64,000 nucleotides of DNA from Achromobacter spanius (GCF_003994415.1 NZ_CP034689.1:5270001-5334000); one strand, 5' to 3'; positions 51,072-59,284 are shown, counted from the stretch's first letter. Translations and numbers: made by a program. Notes: generated by a model not told the origin, from the sequence alone.

Positions 51072-51854
51072 ATGAAACTCTTACGCTCGTTCTTCATCGC
51101 CGGCCTGATCCAGGCCGCCGCCCTGGGCGCCGCCCATGCCCAATCCGGGCTGGACCAGATCAAGTCCGCGGGCACCTTCAAAATTGGCACCGAAGGCACC
51201 TACGCCCCCTTCACCTTCCACGACGCATCGGGGCAGCTTACCGGTTTTGACGTAGAGATTGGGCGCGCCATTGCCGAGCGCCTGGGCGTCAAAGCCCAAT
51301 TCGTCGAAGGCAAATGGGACGGCCTCATTGCCGGCCTGGACGCCAAGCGCTATGACGCCGTGATCAACCAGGTGGGCATCACCGACGCGCGCAAACAAAA
51401 ATACGACTTTTCTGATCCCTACATCTCGTCGGCCGCCGTGCTGATCGTGCGCGACGACAACACCAGCATCAAGTCTTTCGATGACCTGAAAGGCAAGAAG
51501 TCGGCCAATACGCTGACCAGCAATTTCGGCAAGCTGGCGCAAAGCCACGGCGCGGAAGTGGTGGCAGTGCAGGGCTTCAATGAAGCCATCGACCTCTTGA
51601 CCTCGGGCCGCGTGGAAGCCACTGTCAACGACAAGCTGTCGTTTCTGGACTTCAAGAAGCAAAAGCCCAACGCCAAGGTGAAGATCGCCGCCACCGACAA
51701 GACCGCTGAATTCAGCAATTCGGGCGTGCTGATGCGCAAGGGCAACCCGGAATTGCAAGCCGCCATCAACAAGGCGCTGGCCGACATCAAGGCCGACGGC
51801 ACCTACAAGACCATTTCGGTCAAATACTTCGGCACGGATTTGTCGGCGCAATAA
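51072..51854 (+). CDS. Amino acid ABC transporter substrate-binding protein (cystine-type)
   Basis: 260 residues; ATG 51072 with GGAG upstream gives the signal peptide MKLLRSFFIAGLIQAAALGAAHA. SBP_bac_3 fold: FKIGTEGTYAPFTFHDASGQLTGFDVEIGRAIAERLG, WDGLIAGLDAKRYDAVINQVGIT and an arginine-binding DARKQKYDFSDPY. The sequence is closest in feel to L-cystine binders (TcyA/FliY). It heads a three-gene operon with permease and ATPase. Confidence 0.9.
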   Translation: MKLLRSFFIAGLIQAAALGAAHAQSGLDQIKSAGTFKIGTEGTYAPFTFHDASGQLTGFDVEIGRAIAERLGVKAQFVEGKWDGLIAGLDAKRYDAVINQVGITDARKQKYDFSDPYISSAAVLIVRDDNTSIKSFDDLKGKKSANTLTSNFGKLAQSHGAEVVAVQGFNEAIDLLTSGRVEATVNDKLSFLDFKKQKPNAKVKIAATDKTAEFSNSGVLMRKGNPELQAAINKALADIKADGTYKTISVKYFGTDLSAQ

Positions 51855-51869
51855 GCCACGGACACACAC

Positions 51870-52616
51870 ATGACGCTACCTACCTGGCTCCAGGCCGTCA
51901 TTCCCGATTGGCTGCTGGCGCAGATCGGGTCATGGACCGTGCCGGCCTGGGTGCAATTGATGGCCGATTCGTTTTGGCCGCTGCTGCACGCCGGGCTGGT
52001 ATTCACCGTACCGCTGACCTTGATGTCGTTCGCGCTGGGCCTGGCGCTGGCGTTCGTGGTGGCGTTGATCCGGCTGTTCGGGCCGGCGCCGCTGGTGGCG
52101 CTGGTGCGCTTCTATGTGTGGCTGATCCGGGGCACGCCGCTGCTGGTGCAGTTGTTCGTGATCTTCTACGGCTTGCCCAGCGTGGGCATCGTGCTGGATC
52201 CCTTGCCCGCCGCGCTGATCGGCTTCACGCTGAACGTGGGCGCGTACAACTCGGAAGTCATCCGAGGCGCCATCGAATCCATTACCAAGGGCCAATGGGA
52301 AGCCGCTTATTCGCTGAGCATGACTCGCGGCCAGGCGCTGCGCCGCACGATCCTGCCGCAAGCGGCGCGTGTGGCGGTGCCGCCGCTGTCGAACTCGTTC
52401 ATTGCGCTGGTCAAGGACACGTCGCTGGCGGCGGTGCTGACCGTGCCCGAGATCTTCCAGGCGGCCCAGCGCATTGCGGCGGTTACGTATGAACCGCTGA
52501 TCCTCTATACCGAAGCCGCGCTGATCTACCTGGTGTTCAGTTCCGTGTTGTCCGCCGCGCAAGTGCGCCTGGAACGGCGCTTTGGCCAGCACGCGGTGTT
52601 TTCCGGGAAGACCTGA
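51870..52616 (+). CDS. Amino acid ABC transporter permease (cystine-type)
   Basis: 248 residues, HisM/GlnP family with five membrane helices. The family loop EAAYSLSMTRGQALRRTILPQAARVAVPP (EAA motif) is at about 145-175. The preceding segment VRFYVWLIRGTPLLVQLFVIFYGLPSVGI is typical of polar amino acid permeases. Starts 15 bp after the binding-protein gene, and its TGA shares a base with the ATPase ATG. Confidence 0.93.
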   Translation: MTLPTWLQAVIPDWLLAQIGSWTVPAWVQLMADSFWPLLHAGLVFTVPLTLMSFALGLALAFVVALIRLFGPAPLVALVRFYVWLIRGTPLLVQLFVIFYGLPSVGIVLDPLPAALIGFTLNVGAYNSEVIRGAIESITKGQWEAAYSLSMTRGQALRRTILPQAARVAVPPLSNSFIALVKDTSLAAVLTVPEIFQAAQRIAAVTYEPLILYTEAALIYLVFSSVLSAAQVRLERRFGQHAVFSGKT

Positions 52617-53371
52617 TGATACGGCTGCAAAAAATCGAAAAGGCGTTTGACGGCAACCCGGTGCTCAAGCAGGTAGACGTGAGCATCGCCGAAGGCAGCG
52701 TCACCGCGCTGATCGGCCCGTCCGGCAGCGGCAAGAGCACGCTGCTGCGCTGTGTGAACCTGCTGGAAGTGCCCGACTTTGGCACGCTTGCCATCGGCCC
52801 GGAAACCGTCAACTTCGAGCCTGGCAAGAAGCTGACGCGGGAACAGGTGCAGCGGGTGCGCAAGCAGACGGGCATGGTGTTCCAGAACTTTCAGCTGTTT
52901 CCGCACCAGACGGTGATCGGCAACGTCATGGAAGGCCTGTTGACCGTGCAAAAGTGGCCGCTGGACCGGGCCCGCGCGCGTGCGGAAGAACTGTTGAAGA
53001 AAGTGGGCATGTCTGAAAAAGCCGACGCCTGGCCCGCCAACCTGTCGGGCGGACAACAACAGCGCGTGGCGATCGCGCGCGCGCTGGCGCCCGCGCCCCG
53101 CGTGTTGCTGTGCGACGAGCCCACCTCCGCGCTGGACCCCGGCCTGGCGGCCGAAGTGGTGGATGTGTTGCGCCAGTTGGCCTCCGAAGGCATGACCATG
53201 TTGATGGCCACGCACGACCTGCGCCTGGCCGCCAACGTATCGCGGGAAGTAGTATTTTTGCTGGACGGCGTCGTGGTCGAATCCGGCGATTCCCGCACGC
53301 TGTTTTCCCGGCCCAAGGATCAGCGAACGGCGGCATTTATTTCAACGCTGACGCAAGCCGATGCCTCGTAG
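52616..53371 (+). CDS. Amino acid ABC transporter ATP-binding protein (cystine-type)
   Basis: 251 residues with Walker A GPSGSGKSTLLRC, Q-loop VFQNFQLFPH, signature LSGGQQQRVAIARAL, Walker B VLLCDEPTSALDPGL and H-loop MATHDLRLA. Length is normal. The TAG stop (53369-53371) lies inside a REP repeat (c-g-TAG-GATGGG), so the REP supplies the stop. The gene's last 31 codons plus the REPs are repeated twice more downstream as a 353-bp tandem array. Third gene of the transporter operon. Confidence 0.94.
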   Translation: MIRLQKIEKAFDGNPVLKQVDVSIAEGSVTALIGPSGSGKSTLLRCVNLLEVPDFGTLAIGPETVNFEPGKKLTREQVQRVRKQTGMVFQNFQLFPHQTVIGNVMEGLLTVQKWPLDRARARAEELLKKVGMSEKADAWPANLSGGQQQRVAIARALAPAPRVLLCDEPTSALDPGLAAEVVDVLRQLASEGMTMLMATHDLRLAANVSREVVFLLDGVVVESGDSRTLFSRPKDQRTAAFISTLTQADAS

Positions 53372-53631
53372 GATGGGTGCAGCGCGAACGACCCTGGCCA
53401 AAAACACAATCGCGGTTCGCGCGAAACCCATCAAGCGGCCGTGAACGTCAAACCGCCCGACAATAAAACCCGCGTGATGGCCACATTGATGAAGAACGCC
53501 ACCGTTGCATGATGGGTTTCGCGCGATTCAGGGTCGTGTTCTTGGCAACAGCCTGCCGCGCTGCACCCATCCTACGGTCGGACTATCCCATCCAATATCT
53601 TGACCGTTGTCGCGTAGCGAGAAGCTGTCGG
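53279..53631 (+). repeat. 353-bp tandem repeat, unit 1 (includes the ATPase 3' end)
   Basis: Starts at GAATCCGGCGATTCCCG within the ATPase gene. It holds the last 31 codons and stop, REP D1 (53367-53432), a 78-bp spacer, inverted REP D2 (53511-53576) and a 55-bp tail ending AGCTGTCGG. It is the ancestral copy because it alone is continuous with the complete gene. Confidence 0.95.
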
Positions 53632-53984
53632 GAATCCGGCGATTCCCGCACGCTGTTTTCCCGGCCCAAGGATCAACGGACGGCGGCATTTATTTCAACG
53701 CTCACGCAAACCGATGCCTCGTAGGATGGGTGCAGCGCGAACGACCCTGGCCAAAAACACAATCGCGGTTCGCGCGAAACCCATCAAGCGGCCGTGAACG
53801 TCAAACCGCCCGACAAAAAAACCCGCGTGATGGCCACATTGATGAAGAACGCCACCGTTGCATGATGGGTTTCGCGCGATTCAGGGTTGTGTTCTTGGCA
53901 ACAGCCTGCCGCGCTGCACCCATCCTACGGTCGGACTATCCCATCCAACATCTTGGCCGTTGTCGCGTAGCGAGAAGCTGTCGG
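53632..53984 (+). repeat. 353-bp tandem repeat, unit 2
   Basis: Exactly 353 bp and nearly identical to unit 1, with a handful of substitutions (for example CAACGGACGG for CAGCGAACGG and GGTTGTG for GGTCGTG). It carries a detached copy of the ATPase C-terminal coding sequence (about 53632-53724, remnant only) and REPs D3 (53720-53785) and D4 (53864-53929). No functional gene. Confidence 0.95.
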
Positions 53985-54167
53985 GAATCCGGCGATTCCC
54001 GCACACTGTTTTCCCGGCCCAAGGATCAGCGAACGGCGGCATTTATTTCAACGCTCACGCAAACCGATGCCTCGTAGGATGGGTGCAGCGCGAACGACCC
54101 TGGCCAAAAACACAATCGCGGTTCGCGCGAAACCCATCAAGCGGCCGTGAACGTCAAACCGCCCGAC
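53985..54167 (+). repeat. 353-bp tandem repeat, partial unit 3
   Basis: The first 183 bp of the unit: a third copy of the ATPase tail and REP D5 (54073-54138), ending at CCGCCCGAC. Beyond it the sequence diverges into a short run with nine consecutive C residues (54187-54195) before the NlpD-like gene. No gene lies in 53372-54214. Confidence 0.93.
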
Positions 54168-54214
54168 CGTTCGACCATTCCGACCGCCCCCCCCCCATCC
54201 AACATCCGCCATCA

Positions 54215-55018
54215 TCATCGTGGCGGCAGATTCCCCGCGGGGTCAACTGCTTGTCCGTTGTAGCGTAGCTCGAAATACAAGCCGACCTGCTTGCTGTCGC
54301 TGTTGCCCATCTCGGCGATCTTCTGGCCTTGTTTTACGCTTTGGCCTTCCTTCACCAGCAGCTTGCGGTTGTGCGCGTAAATACTCAGGAAGCTGGCGTT
54401 GTGCTTGACGATCACCAGGTGGCCGTAGCCGCGCAGGCCGCTGCCGGAATAGGCCACGGTGCCGCTGGCCGACGCTACCACCGGCGTGCCCGAACTGTTG
54501 GAAATGACAATGCCGTTGGATCCGCCGCCGTCATACCCGCGCGTGACCTTGCCTTGTGCCGGCCATACCAGCGAGATGGCGCCGGGTGGCGCCGTGCGGC
54601 GTTTGCCGGCCGATGAAGACGCGCGCGACGAGCCGGTGGGTTTGGATGCGGACTTGCTGGGCTTGGACGTGCGGGCTTGTCCGGCGGGCGGCTCCACCCG
54701 CAGCATCTGCCCCACTTCGATCGTGTTCGAATTGGGCAGGCGGTTCCAGCGCACCAGGTTGCTGACGGTCGTGCCCTGCTTGCGCGCGATCTGGGTCAGC
54801 GTGTCGCCCGACTGCACGCGGTAATAGCCGGGCTGGACCTTGGTGGTGCCGCACGCCGACAGCAGCAACGCCAGGGCAACGATGCATAGGCCCATCCATA
54901 ACCGCGCCTTGATCCGCGACAGACGGGACAAGGTCGTCGAGGACGTTGCAAAAACTGGCGCGGACGCGGTCGGGGCGGACAGGGAAAGCACTGAAACCTG
55001 GGGCACAGAGATAGGCAA
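54215..55018 (-). CDS. NlpD-like lipoprotein with LysM and degenerate LytM domain
   Basis: 267 residues from the first ATG; an internal Met at 54895 is an alternative start, giving MGLCIVALALLLSAC with the lipobox near its N-terminus. LysM domain (about 66-110: YYRVQSGDTLTQIARKQGTTVSNLVRWN) is followed by a Ser/Lys/Pro linker and a C-terminal M23 domain. The M23 zinc ligands are replaced (NGIVISNSSGTPV instead of H-x-GxD; YFELR at the usual HxH), so it should be a non-catalytic activator of cell-wall amidases, as NlpD is. It does not lie beside rpoS or surE, so it is probably a paralogue of the canonical nlpD. Confidence 0.88.
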   Translation of the reverse strand: MPISVPQVSVLSLSAPTASAPVFATSSTTLSRLSRIKARLWMGLCIVALALLLSACGTTKVQPGYYRVQSGDTLTQIARKQGTTVSNLVRWNRLPNSNTIEVGQMLRVEPPAGQARTSKPSKSASKPTGSSRASSSAGKRRTAPPGAISLVWPAQGKVTRGYDGGGSNGIVISNSSGTPVVASASGTVAYSGSGLRGYGHLVIVKHNASFLSIYAHNRKLLVKEGQSVKQGQKIAEMGNSDSKQVGLYFELRYNGQAVDPAGNLPPR

Positions 55019-55179
55019 TAGTTGGGGCTGAACGATCGGATAGCAACGGGCAGGAACGGCAAAACCAGCTAGACAGACGCAGAAATCAACCTAAGCGCGA
55101 TAAAGAATAGCAAGCGCGAGCAAGCAGGTCGGCAAGCGGGACAGCCAGTTAGCAAGAAGGGTACCAAGATTTTTGCGAG

Positions 55180-55320
55180 GCCGGTGCCATGCTGGGCCGA
55201 GCTGAGCTGAGCCGTGCCATGCCGAACTGCGCAGTGCCCACACTGTGCTGAGCCGCGCAGTGCGCTGTGCGCCGAGCCGTCCCGTCCCGTGCCGTGCGTT
55301 GCCTGGTCGCGCTCCGGACC
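55180..55320. other. Low-complexity GAGC/GTGC-rich segment in a 339-bp intergenic region
   Basis: The gap 55019-55357 holds no gene I can support. Its middle is built of degenerate overlapping motifs such as GCTGAGCCGTGCC, GCTGAGCCGCGC, ACTGCGCAGTGC and CCGTGCCGTGC, with several short dyads. It looks like slippage-derived sequence; no clear promoter elements were recognised. Confidence 0.5.
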
Positions 55321-55357
55321 GTTCAGGGCGACTCCGGGCATCGACTAGAATGCCGCT

Positions 55358-55786
55358 ATGTCCGAATTGACCCGCCTCTTCCGCTTCAGGAGCGCCGTGC
55401 GCGCCCGGGGCGTGTTGTGGCTGGCGCTTTTGGCCTTGACGCTGCGCGCGCTGGTGCCTACCGGCTACATGCCGGATGCCAATGCGCTGCATGAGGGGCG
55501 GCTGGAAGTCACCTTCTGCTCGGCCGCTGGTGAATTGTCCACGTTGGATCTGGTGCTGGACAAGCGCACGCCGGGCGGCCCGACCCCGCACGATGCCGCC
55601 GAAACCGGCGCGCAATGCCCCTTCGGATTGCTGGCGCATGTGGCGCCGGCGCCCACCCCCACCGTCACCCCCATCCTGCTGCCCGCTGGCCGGCCCGTGC
55701 CGCCCGCGGCCACGTATCGCGCCCTGCCCCCGCTGGCCGCCCATGGCCCGCCGCTGGGCTCGCGCGCCCCGCCCTCCTTGGCTTGA
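55358..55786 (+). CDS. DUF2946-family small protein
   Basis: 142 residues. A basic N-terminus and one hydrophobic helix (VLWLALLALTLRALVPTGYM, about 20-40) are followed by a DUF2946-like region with two cysteines, in VTFCSAAGEL and AQCPFGLLAHV, and a proline-rich tail. This is the second DUF2946 protein in the window. It is followed after 61 bp by SCO1 and PCu(A)C copper chaperones on the same strand, suggesting a role in copper handling. Function unproven. Confidence 0.78.
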   Translation: MSELTRLFRFRSAVRARGVLWLALLALTLRALVPTGYMPDANALHEGRLEVTFCSAAGELSTLDLVLDKRTPGGPTPHDAAETGAQCPFGLLAHVAPAPTPTVTPILLPAGRPVPPAATYRALPPLAAHGPPLGSRAPPSLA

Positions 55787-55846
55787 CTCCGCCTGACCGC
55801 GCGGCATCTCCGCGCGCCTAGCCACACGTCAACCCAAGGGGTTTTC

Positions 55847-56479
55847 ATGCGTTTCCCGCGCTCTATTTCATTGCGCGCGCCCACTGGCGCCGCACCTTCC
55901 CACGCGCCCGATCCCCGTCGCCGCCTGCTCTTGTCTTCCCTGGCCCTGCTGGCCCTGACTGGCTGCGGCCCCGATGCCCCCAAGCTACACGGCATGGACT
56001 TGTCGGGCATGCCCACGGGCGATTTCCAATTGCAGGACAAGACCGGCCAAGAGCGCCGCCTGGCCGACTACCGTGGCCACCCCATCCTGCTGTTCTTCGG
56101 CTTTACCCAATGCCCCGACATCTGCCCCACGGCGCTGACCCGCGCCCTGGAAATGAAGGACCTACTGGGCGCCGACGCCGACAAGCTGCGCGTGCTGTTC
56201 ATCACCGTGGACCCCGAACGCGACACGCCGGAAATCCTCAGTGCCTACACCGAGGCCTTCGACCCCAGCTTCGTGGGCCTGCGCGGCACGGCGGAACAGA
56301 CCCGCGCCGCTGCCCAGTCCTTCAAGGTGTTCTACCAGAAGGTGCCCACCGGCTCGTCCTACACCATGGACCACACCGCGCTGACTTACGTGATCGGCGC
56401 CCAGGGCAAGTTGCGCCTGGCGCTGCGCCACGCGCAGACCGCCGCCGAATGCGTGGAAGACCTGCGCACCGTGCTGTAA
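55847..56479 (+). CDS. SCO1/SenC family copper chaperone lipoprotein
   Basis: 210 residues. Signal with lipobox LALTGC (acyl-Cys40). Thioredoxin-like fold with Cys89 and Cys93 in TQCPDICPTAL and His176 in YTMDHTALTYV, the three copper ligands of SCO proteins. It delivers or reduces copper, usually for the CuA centre of cytochrome c oxidase, though the nearest oxidase here (bo3) lacks CuA. Paired with the PCu(A)C chaperone 80 bp downstream. Confidence 0.95.
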   Translation: MRFPRSISLRAPTGAAPSHAPDPRRRLLLSSLALLALTGCGPDAPKLHGMDLSGMPTGDFQLQDKTGQERRLADYRGHPILLFFGFTQCPDICPTALTRALEMKDLLGADADKLRVLFITVDPERDTPEILSAYTEAFDPSFVGLRGTAEQTRAAAQSFKVFYQKVPTGSSYTMDHTALTYVIGAQGKLRLALRHAQTAAECVEDLRTVL

Positions 56480-56559
56480 CGCGGCGCGCCGACCGCGCGC
56501 GTCCCATGGCTCCCCTATCCCTGGATCGCCATCATTCCTTATCAATTCAGAGACCCATC

Positions 56560-57081
56560 ATGAAGAACTTCTCGCTGCGCACGTTTGCCACCGCCCTGTC
56601 CCTGTCCGTGCTGACTGGCTTTGCATCCCCCTCCCTCGCTGCCGATGCCGCGCTCAAGGTGGAAGACGCCTGGGTACGCGCCACGGTTCCCAACCAGCAC
56701 GCCACCGGCGTGTTCATGCGCCTGACCTCGCCTGACACGGGCCGCCTGGTGGCCGTGGAGTCCGACGCCGCCAAGCATGTGGAAGTCCACGAAATGGCGA
56801 TGCAGGACAACGTCATGAAAATGCGTGAAGTGCCCGCCATCGACTTGCCGGCAGGCAAGCCCGTGGACCTGAAGCCGGGCGGCTACCACGTCATGCTGAT
56901 CGACCTGGCCCGCCAGATCACCCCGGGCGACCATGTGCAATTGACGCTGATCGTCGAAGACGCCAAGCAGCAACAGCACCGGGTGTCGGTCACGGCAGAA
57001 GCCCGCGCGCTGAACGCGAAGGCCGGCGCCGCGCAAGGCGGGACCCACGGAGCAACCCACGGCGGCACCCACGGCCACTGA
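56560..57081 (+). CDS. PCu(A)C-type periplasmic copper chaperone
   Basis: 173 residues with a signal peptide (about 1-28, ending SLAAD). The copper-ligand pattern is present: Met53, His77 and Met79 in HVEVHEMAM, and His110-x-Met112 in GGYHVML. The C-terminus carries a His/Gly/Thr tail (GGTHGATHGGTHGH) that could bind an extra Cu(II), as seen in some family members. Passes copper to SCO1 and to the oxidase. A 14-bp AT palindrome follows the stop. Confidence 0.94.
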   Translation: MKNFSLRTFATALSLSVLTGFASPSLAADAALKVEDAWVRATVPNQHATGVFMRLTSPDTGRLVAVESDAAKHVEVHEMAMQDNVMKMREVPAIDLPAGKPVDLKPGGYHVMLIDLARQITPGDHVQLTLIVEDAKQQQHRVSVTAEARALNAKAGAAQGGTHGATHGGTHGH

Positions 57082-57085
57082 CGCG

Positions 57086-57099
57086 CTCTATATATAGAG
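57086..57099. promoter_or_regulatory. Perfect AT-rich palindrome CTCTATATATAGAG
   Basis: 14-bp perfect dyad beginning 5 bp after the PCu(A)C stop, striking in a GC-rich genome. It lies in the 248-bp space before regB. It has no loop or T tract, so it is not an ordinary terminator; a repressor site or a regB promoter element is possible. Confidence 0.35.
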
Positions 57100-57329
57100 G
57101 GCATTCATAGAGAACGCGATTGGCGGCGGCAGATATCGGGGACGCACACACGCCCCGCGCCGCCAGCGTGTCGCGCAGAATCGCCATACAATGCCCGCAC
57201 GTCCACCGTCTGCGCCTGACCTCCAGGCCCGACGGCAGCCGGCCTCTTGCGCCGCGCGCCGGACGCCTGCGTTCCGCGCCGCCGGGCGCTTGACCCGCCG
57301 GCGGGCCGCCGGCAACTCTGTGTCTGGAT

Positions 57330-58532
57330 ATGCCCGGTAGTTCTGCTTTTTCATTCCTGCGTACCCTTTGCAGCCTGCGCTGGCTTGCCATCGCCGGCCA
57401 AGCCGCCACCATCCTGCTGGCCAGCAGCGTGCTGGGCCTTGCCTTGCCGCTGGAGCCCCTGTGGATCGGCGTGGGCGTGCTCATCGGCTTCAATGCCTAC
57501 GCCAGCCTGCGGCTGCGTCATCCCCGCGACCTGTCCCACGCCACCGCCTTCGGCCATCTGCTGGTGGACATGGCCGCCTTGTCATGGATGATTGGCTGGA
57601 GCGGCGGCATCAGCAACCCCTTCGGCATGATGTTTCTGATCCTGACCGCGCTGGCGGCCCTGGCGCTGCCGCGCAATTGGGCGCTGGCGGCGGCGCTGGC
57701 GGGTATTTGCGGCTATGCGGCGGCGGGCATCTTCGGCCAGCCCTTGCGCGGTGACGTGGACACGCACACCCTGCTGCTGTGGGGCCTGGGCGCCAATTTC
57801 CTGATTTCGGTAGTCGTGGTGCTGGTGTTTTCCACCCGCCTGGCGTCTGACCTGCGCGCCCGCGAGCGCGAACTGGCCCGCCTGCGCGAACGCTTCACCC
57901 GTAATGAAGGCATCGTCGCGCTGGCCACCCACGCGGCCGCAATGGCGCACGAACTGAACACCCCGCTGGCCACCATGACCTTGCTGGCCGACGAGATTGC
58001 CGCCGAGGTCAAGGACGAAGACCTGCGCGAAGATGTGTCCACCCTGAGCCAATTACTGGCCCTGTGCCGGGAACGCATCCGCAATCTGGCGGTCCCAACC
58101 GCCGTGGACCTGGTTCGTGTGGTGGGCCAATGGCGCTTGATCCGGCCAACGATCGACCTGCAACGCTCGGGCGCCTTGCCCCCCAGCCTGCGGGTGGATC
58201 CGGCCATCGCCCATTTGTTGCAGGCGCTGTTGAACAACGCGGCGGACGCTGGCGAAGCCGCCGAGACGCTGCGCGTGGACCTGCATCTGGAATATGGCTA
58301 TGGCGCCTTGCGCGGCGAAGTGCGGGACTACGGGCGAGGCTTCGACCCCGACCAGACCCTGCTGCCGGCAACCAGTCTGTTCAACAGCGGCAAGCCGGGC
58401 GGGCTGGGCGTGGGCTTGGCGCTGTCGCACGCCACCGTGGAACAGCTGGGCGGCGAAATGACCATGACCGCCGCCGTCGGGGGCGGCACCCGCATCCGTT
58501 TTTACCTGCCCCTGGGCAACCCCGGAACTTGA
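57330..58532 (+). CDS. regB: Redox-sensing histidine kinase RegB/PrrB
   Basis: 400 residues with six membrane helices (about 12-165). The ubiquinone-binding heptapeptide GGISNPF lies at 92-98. The phospho-acceptor is His207 in AAAMAHELNTPLATM, and N, G1 and G2 boxes follow (LLNNAADAGEA, DYGRGFDP, GGLGVGLALSHATVEQLGG). Cys246 in LLALCRERI sits shortly after the H-box, where the redox cysteine of RegB is found. It senses the quinone pool and phosphorylates RegA. Directly followed by regA (5 bp). Confidence 0.93.
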   Translation: MPGSSAFSFLRTLCSLRWLAIAGQAATILLASSVLGLALPLEPLWIGVGVLIGFNAYASLRLRHPRDLSHATAFGHLLVDMAALSWMIGWSGGISNPFGMMFLILTALAALALPRNWALAAALAGICGYAAAGIFGQPLRGDVDTHTLLLWGLGANFLISVVVVLVFSTRLASDLRARERELARLRERFTRNEGIVALATHAAAMAHELNTPLATMTLLADEIAAEVKDEDLREDVSTLSQLLALCRERIRNLAVPTAVDLVRVVGQWRLIRPTIDLQRSGALPPSLRVDPAIAHLLQALLNNAADAGEAAETLRVDLHLEYGYGALRGEVRDYGRGFDPDQTLLPATSLFNSGKPGGLGVGLALSHATVEQLGGEMTMTAAVGGGTRIRFYLPLGNPGT

Positions 58533-58537
58533 TTGTG

Positions 58538-59089
58538 ATGAACCCTACCGACCTTGGCCTGTTGATCGACGACGACGAACTGTATGTGCGCACCCTGCAG
58601 CGCAGCCTGTCGCGTCGCGGCCTGGAAACCCGAACCGCCACGGGCATTGCCGAAGCCTTGCGCGTGGCCGAGGAGATTCGTCCGGCTTTCGCCCTGGTGG
58701 ACCTGCGCCTGGGCGAAGACTCCGGCCTGACGCTGATCCGCCCCTTGCGCGCGCTGCGCGCCGACATGCGGATCCTGCTGGTGACGGGCTACGCCAGCGT
58801 GGCCACCGCCGTCGAGGCCATCAAGCGTGGCGCGGACGACTACCTGCCCAAGCCCGCCACCGCGCCGATGATCTTGCGGACACTGGGTTTGGTGAAGCCA
58901 GAATCCGTTACCATCGAAACGACCATGACACCGTTGCACCGCCTAGAATGGGAGCACATTCATCAGGCCCTGCACGAAACCGGCGGTAATGTTTCGGCGG
59001 CGGCGCGCCTCTTGGGCATGCATCGGCGGTCGTTACAACGCAAGCTGGCCAAAAAACCGGGGCCGGAACGCGAAGTGCTCGTCGACTGA
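58538..59089 (+). CDS. regA: Response regulator RegA/PrrA/ActR
   Basis: 183 residues; ATG 58538 is chosen because the receiver domain begins LLIDDDELYVRTL directly after. Acidic pocket Asp11-13, phospho-Asp55 in LVDLRLG, Thr83 and Lys105. A short linker leads to a Fis-type helix-turn-helix (NVSAAARLLGMHRRSLQRKLAKKP), identical in design to RegA, PrrA and RoxR. It probably regulates the adjacent cyoABCD and copper genes. Two palindromes of the type TGCGAC-N5-GTCGCA lie just downstream. Confidence 0.94.
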   Translation: MNPTDLGLLIDDDELYVRTLQRSLSRRGLETRTATGIAEALRVAEEIRPAFALVDLRLGEDSGLTLIRPLRALRADMRILLVTGYASVATAVEAIKRGADDYLPKPATAPMILRTLGLVKPESVTIETTMTPLHRLEWEHIHQALHETGGNVSAAARLLGMHRRSLQRKLAKKPGPEREVLVD

Positions 59090-59131
59090 TTTGTGCGGGT
59101 GCGACACTTCTTTACAACACCCCCATGTGCA

Positions 59132-59152
59132 GGTGCGACATAACGTCGCACC
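59132..59152. promoter_or_regulatory. Palindrome 1 of the regA-cyoA region
   Basis: GGTGCGAC-N5-GTCGCACC, 8-bp arms around a 5-nt centre. It shares the TGCGAC-N5-GTCGCA core with palindrome 2, 99 bp away. A half-site TGCGAC occurs at 59100-59105. GCGNC-type half-sites are reported for RegA/RegR/RoxR proteins, so a RegA site is likely. Confidence 0.55.
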
Positions 59153-59231
59153 CCCTGCACCTCCCCCGGGGCATCTACTCCCCTAGGAAAACCCTGAATC
59201 TGCTCTCTTGGGGGCTGATTCCTCCCAGGCA

Positions 59232-59250
59232 ATGCGACCATGTGTCGCAT
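59232..59250. promoter_or_regulatory. Palindrome 2 of the regA-cyoA region
   Basis: ATGCGAC-N5-GTCGCAT, 7-bp arms with the same core and centre length as palindrome 1. It ends 3 bp before the FNR-like box, suggesting adjacent or competing binding of two regulators. Confidence 0.55.
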
Positions 59251-59252
59251 GC

Positions 59253-59266
59253 TTGACGGATATCAA
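59253..59266. promoter_or_regulatory. FNR/ANR-type box upstream of cyoA
   Basis: TTGACGGATATCAA matches the FNR consensus TTGAT-N4-ATCAA at nine of ten conserved positions. It is about 90 bp upstream of the cyoA start codon; if it sits at -41.5, transcription would begin near 59301. Oxygen control of a bo3 oxidase is expected. Confidence 0.6.
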
Positions 59267-59284
59267 GCCGATAGGATGGACGTT

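Noticed and set aside
53279..54167. CRISPR array
   Set aside because: Units of 353 bp containing gene ends and inverted REPs lack short repeats with unique spacers, and no cas genes are present.
53509..54268. Small open frames within the 353-bp array as new proteins
   Set aside because: They consist of REP sequence plus a copied ATPase tail, with no ribosome-binding site or independent domain.
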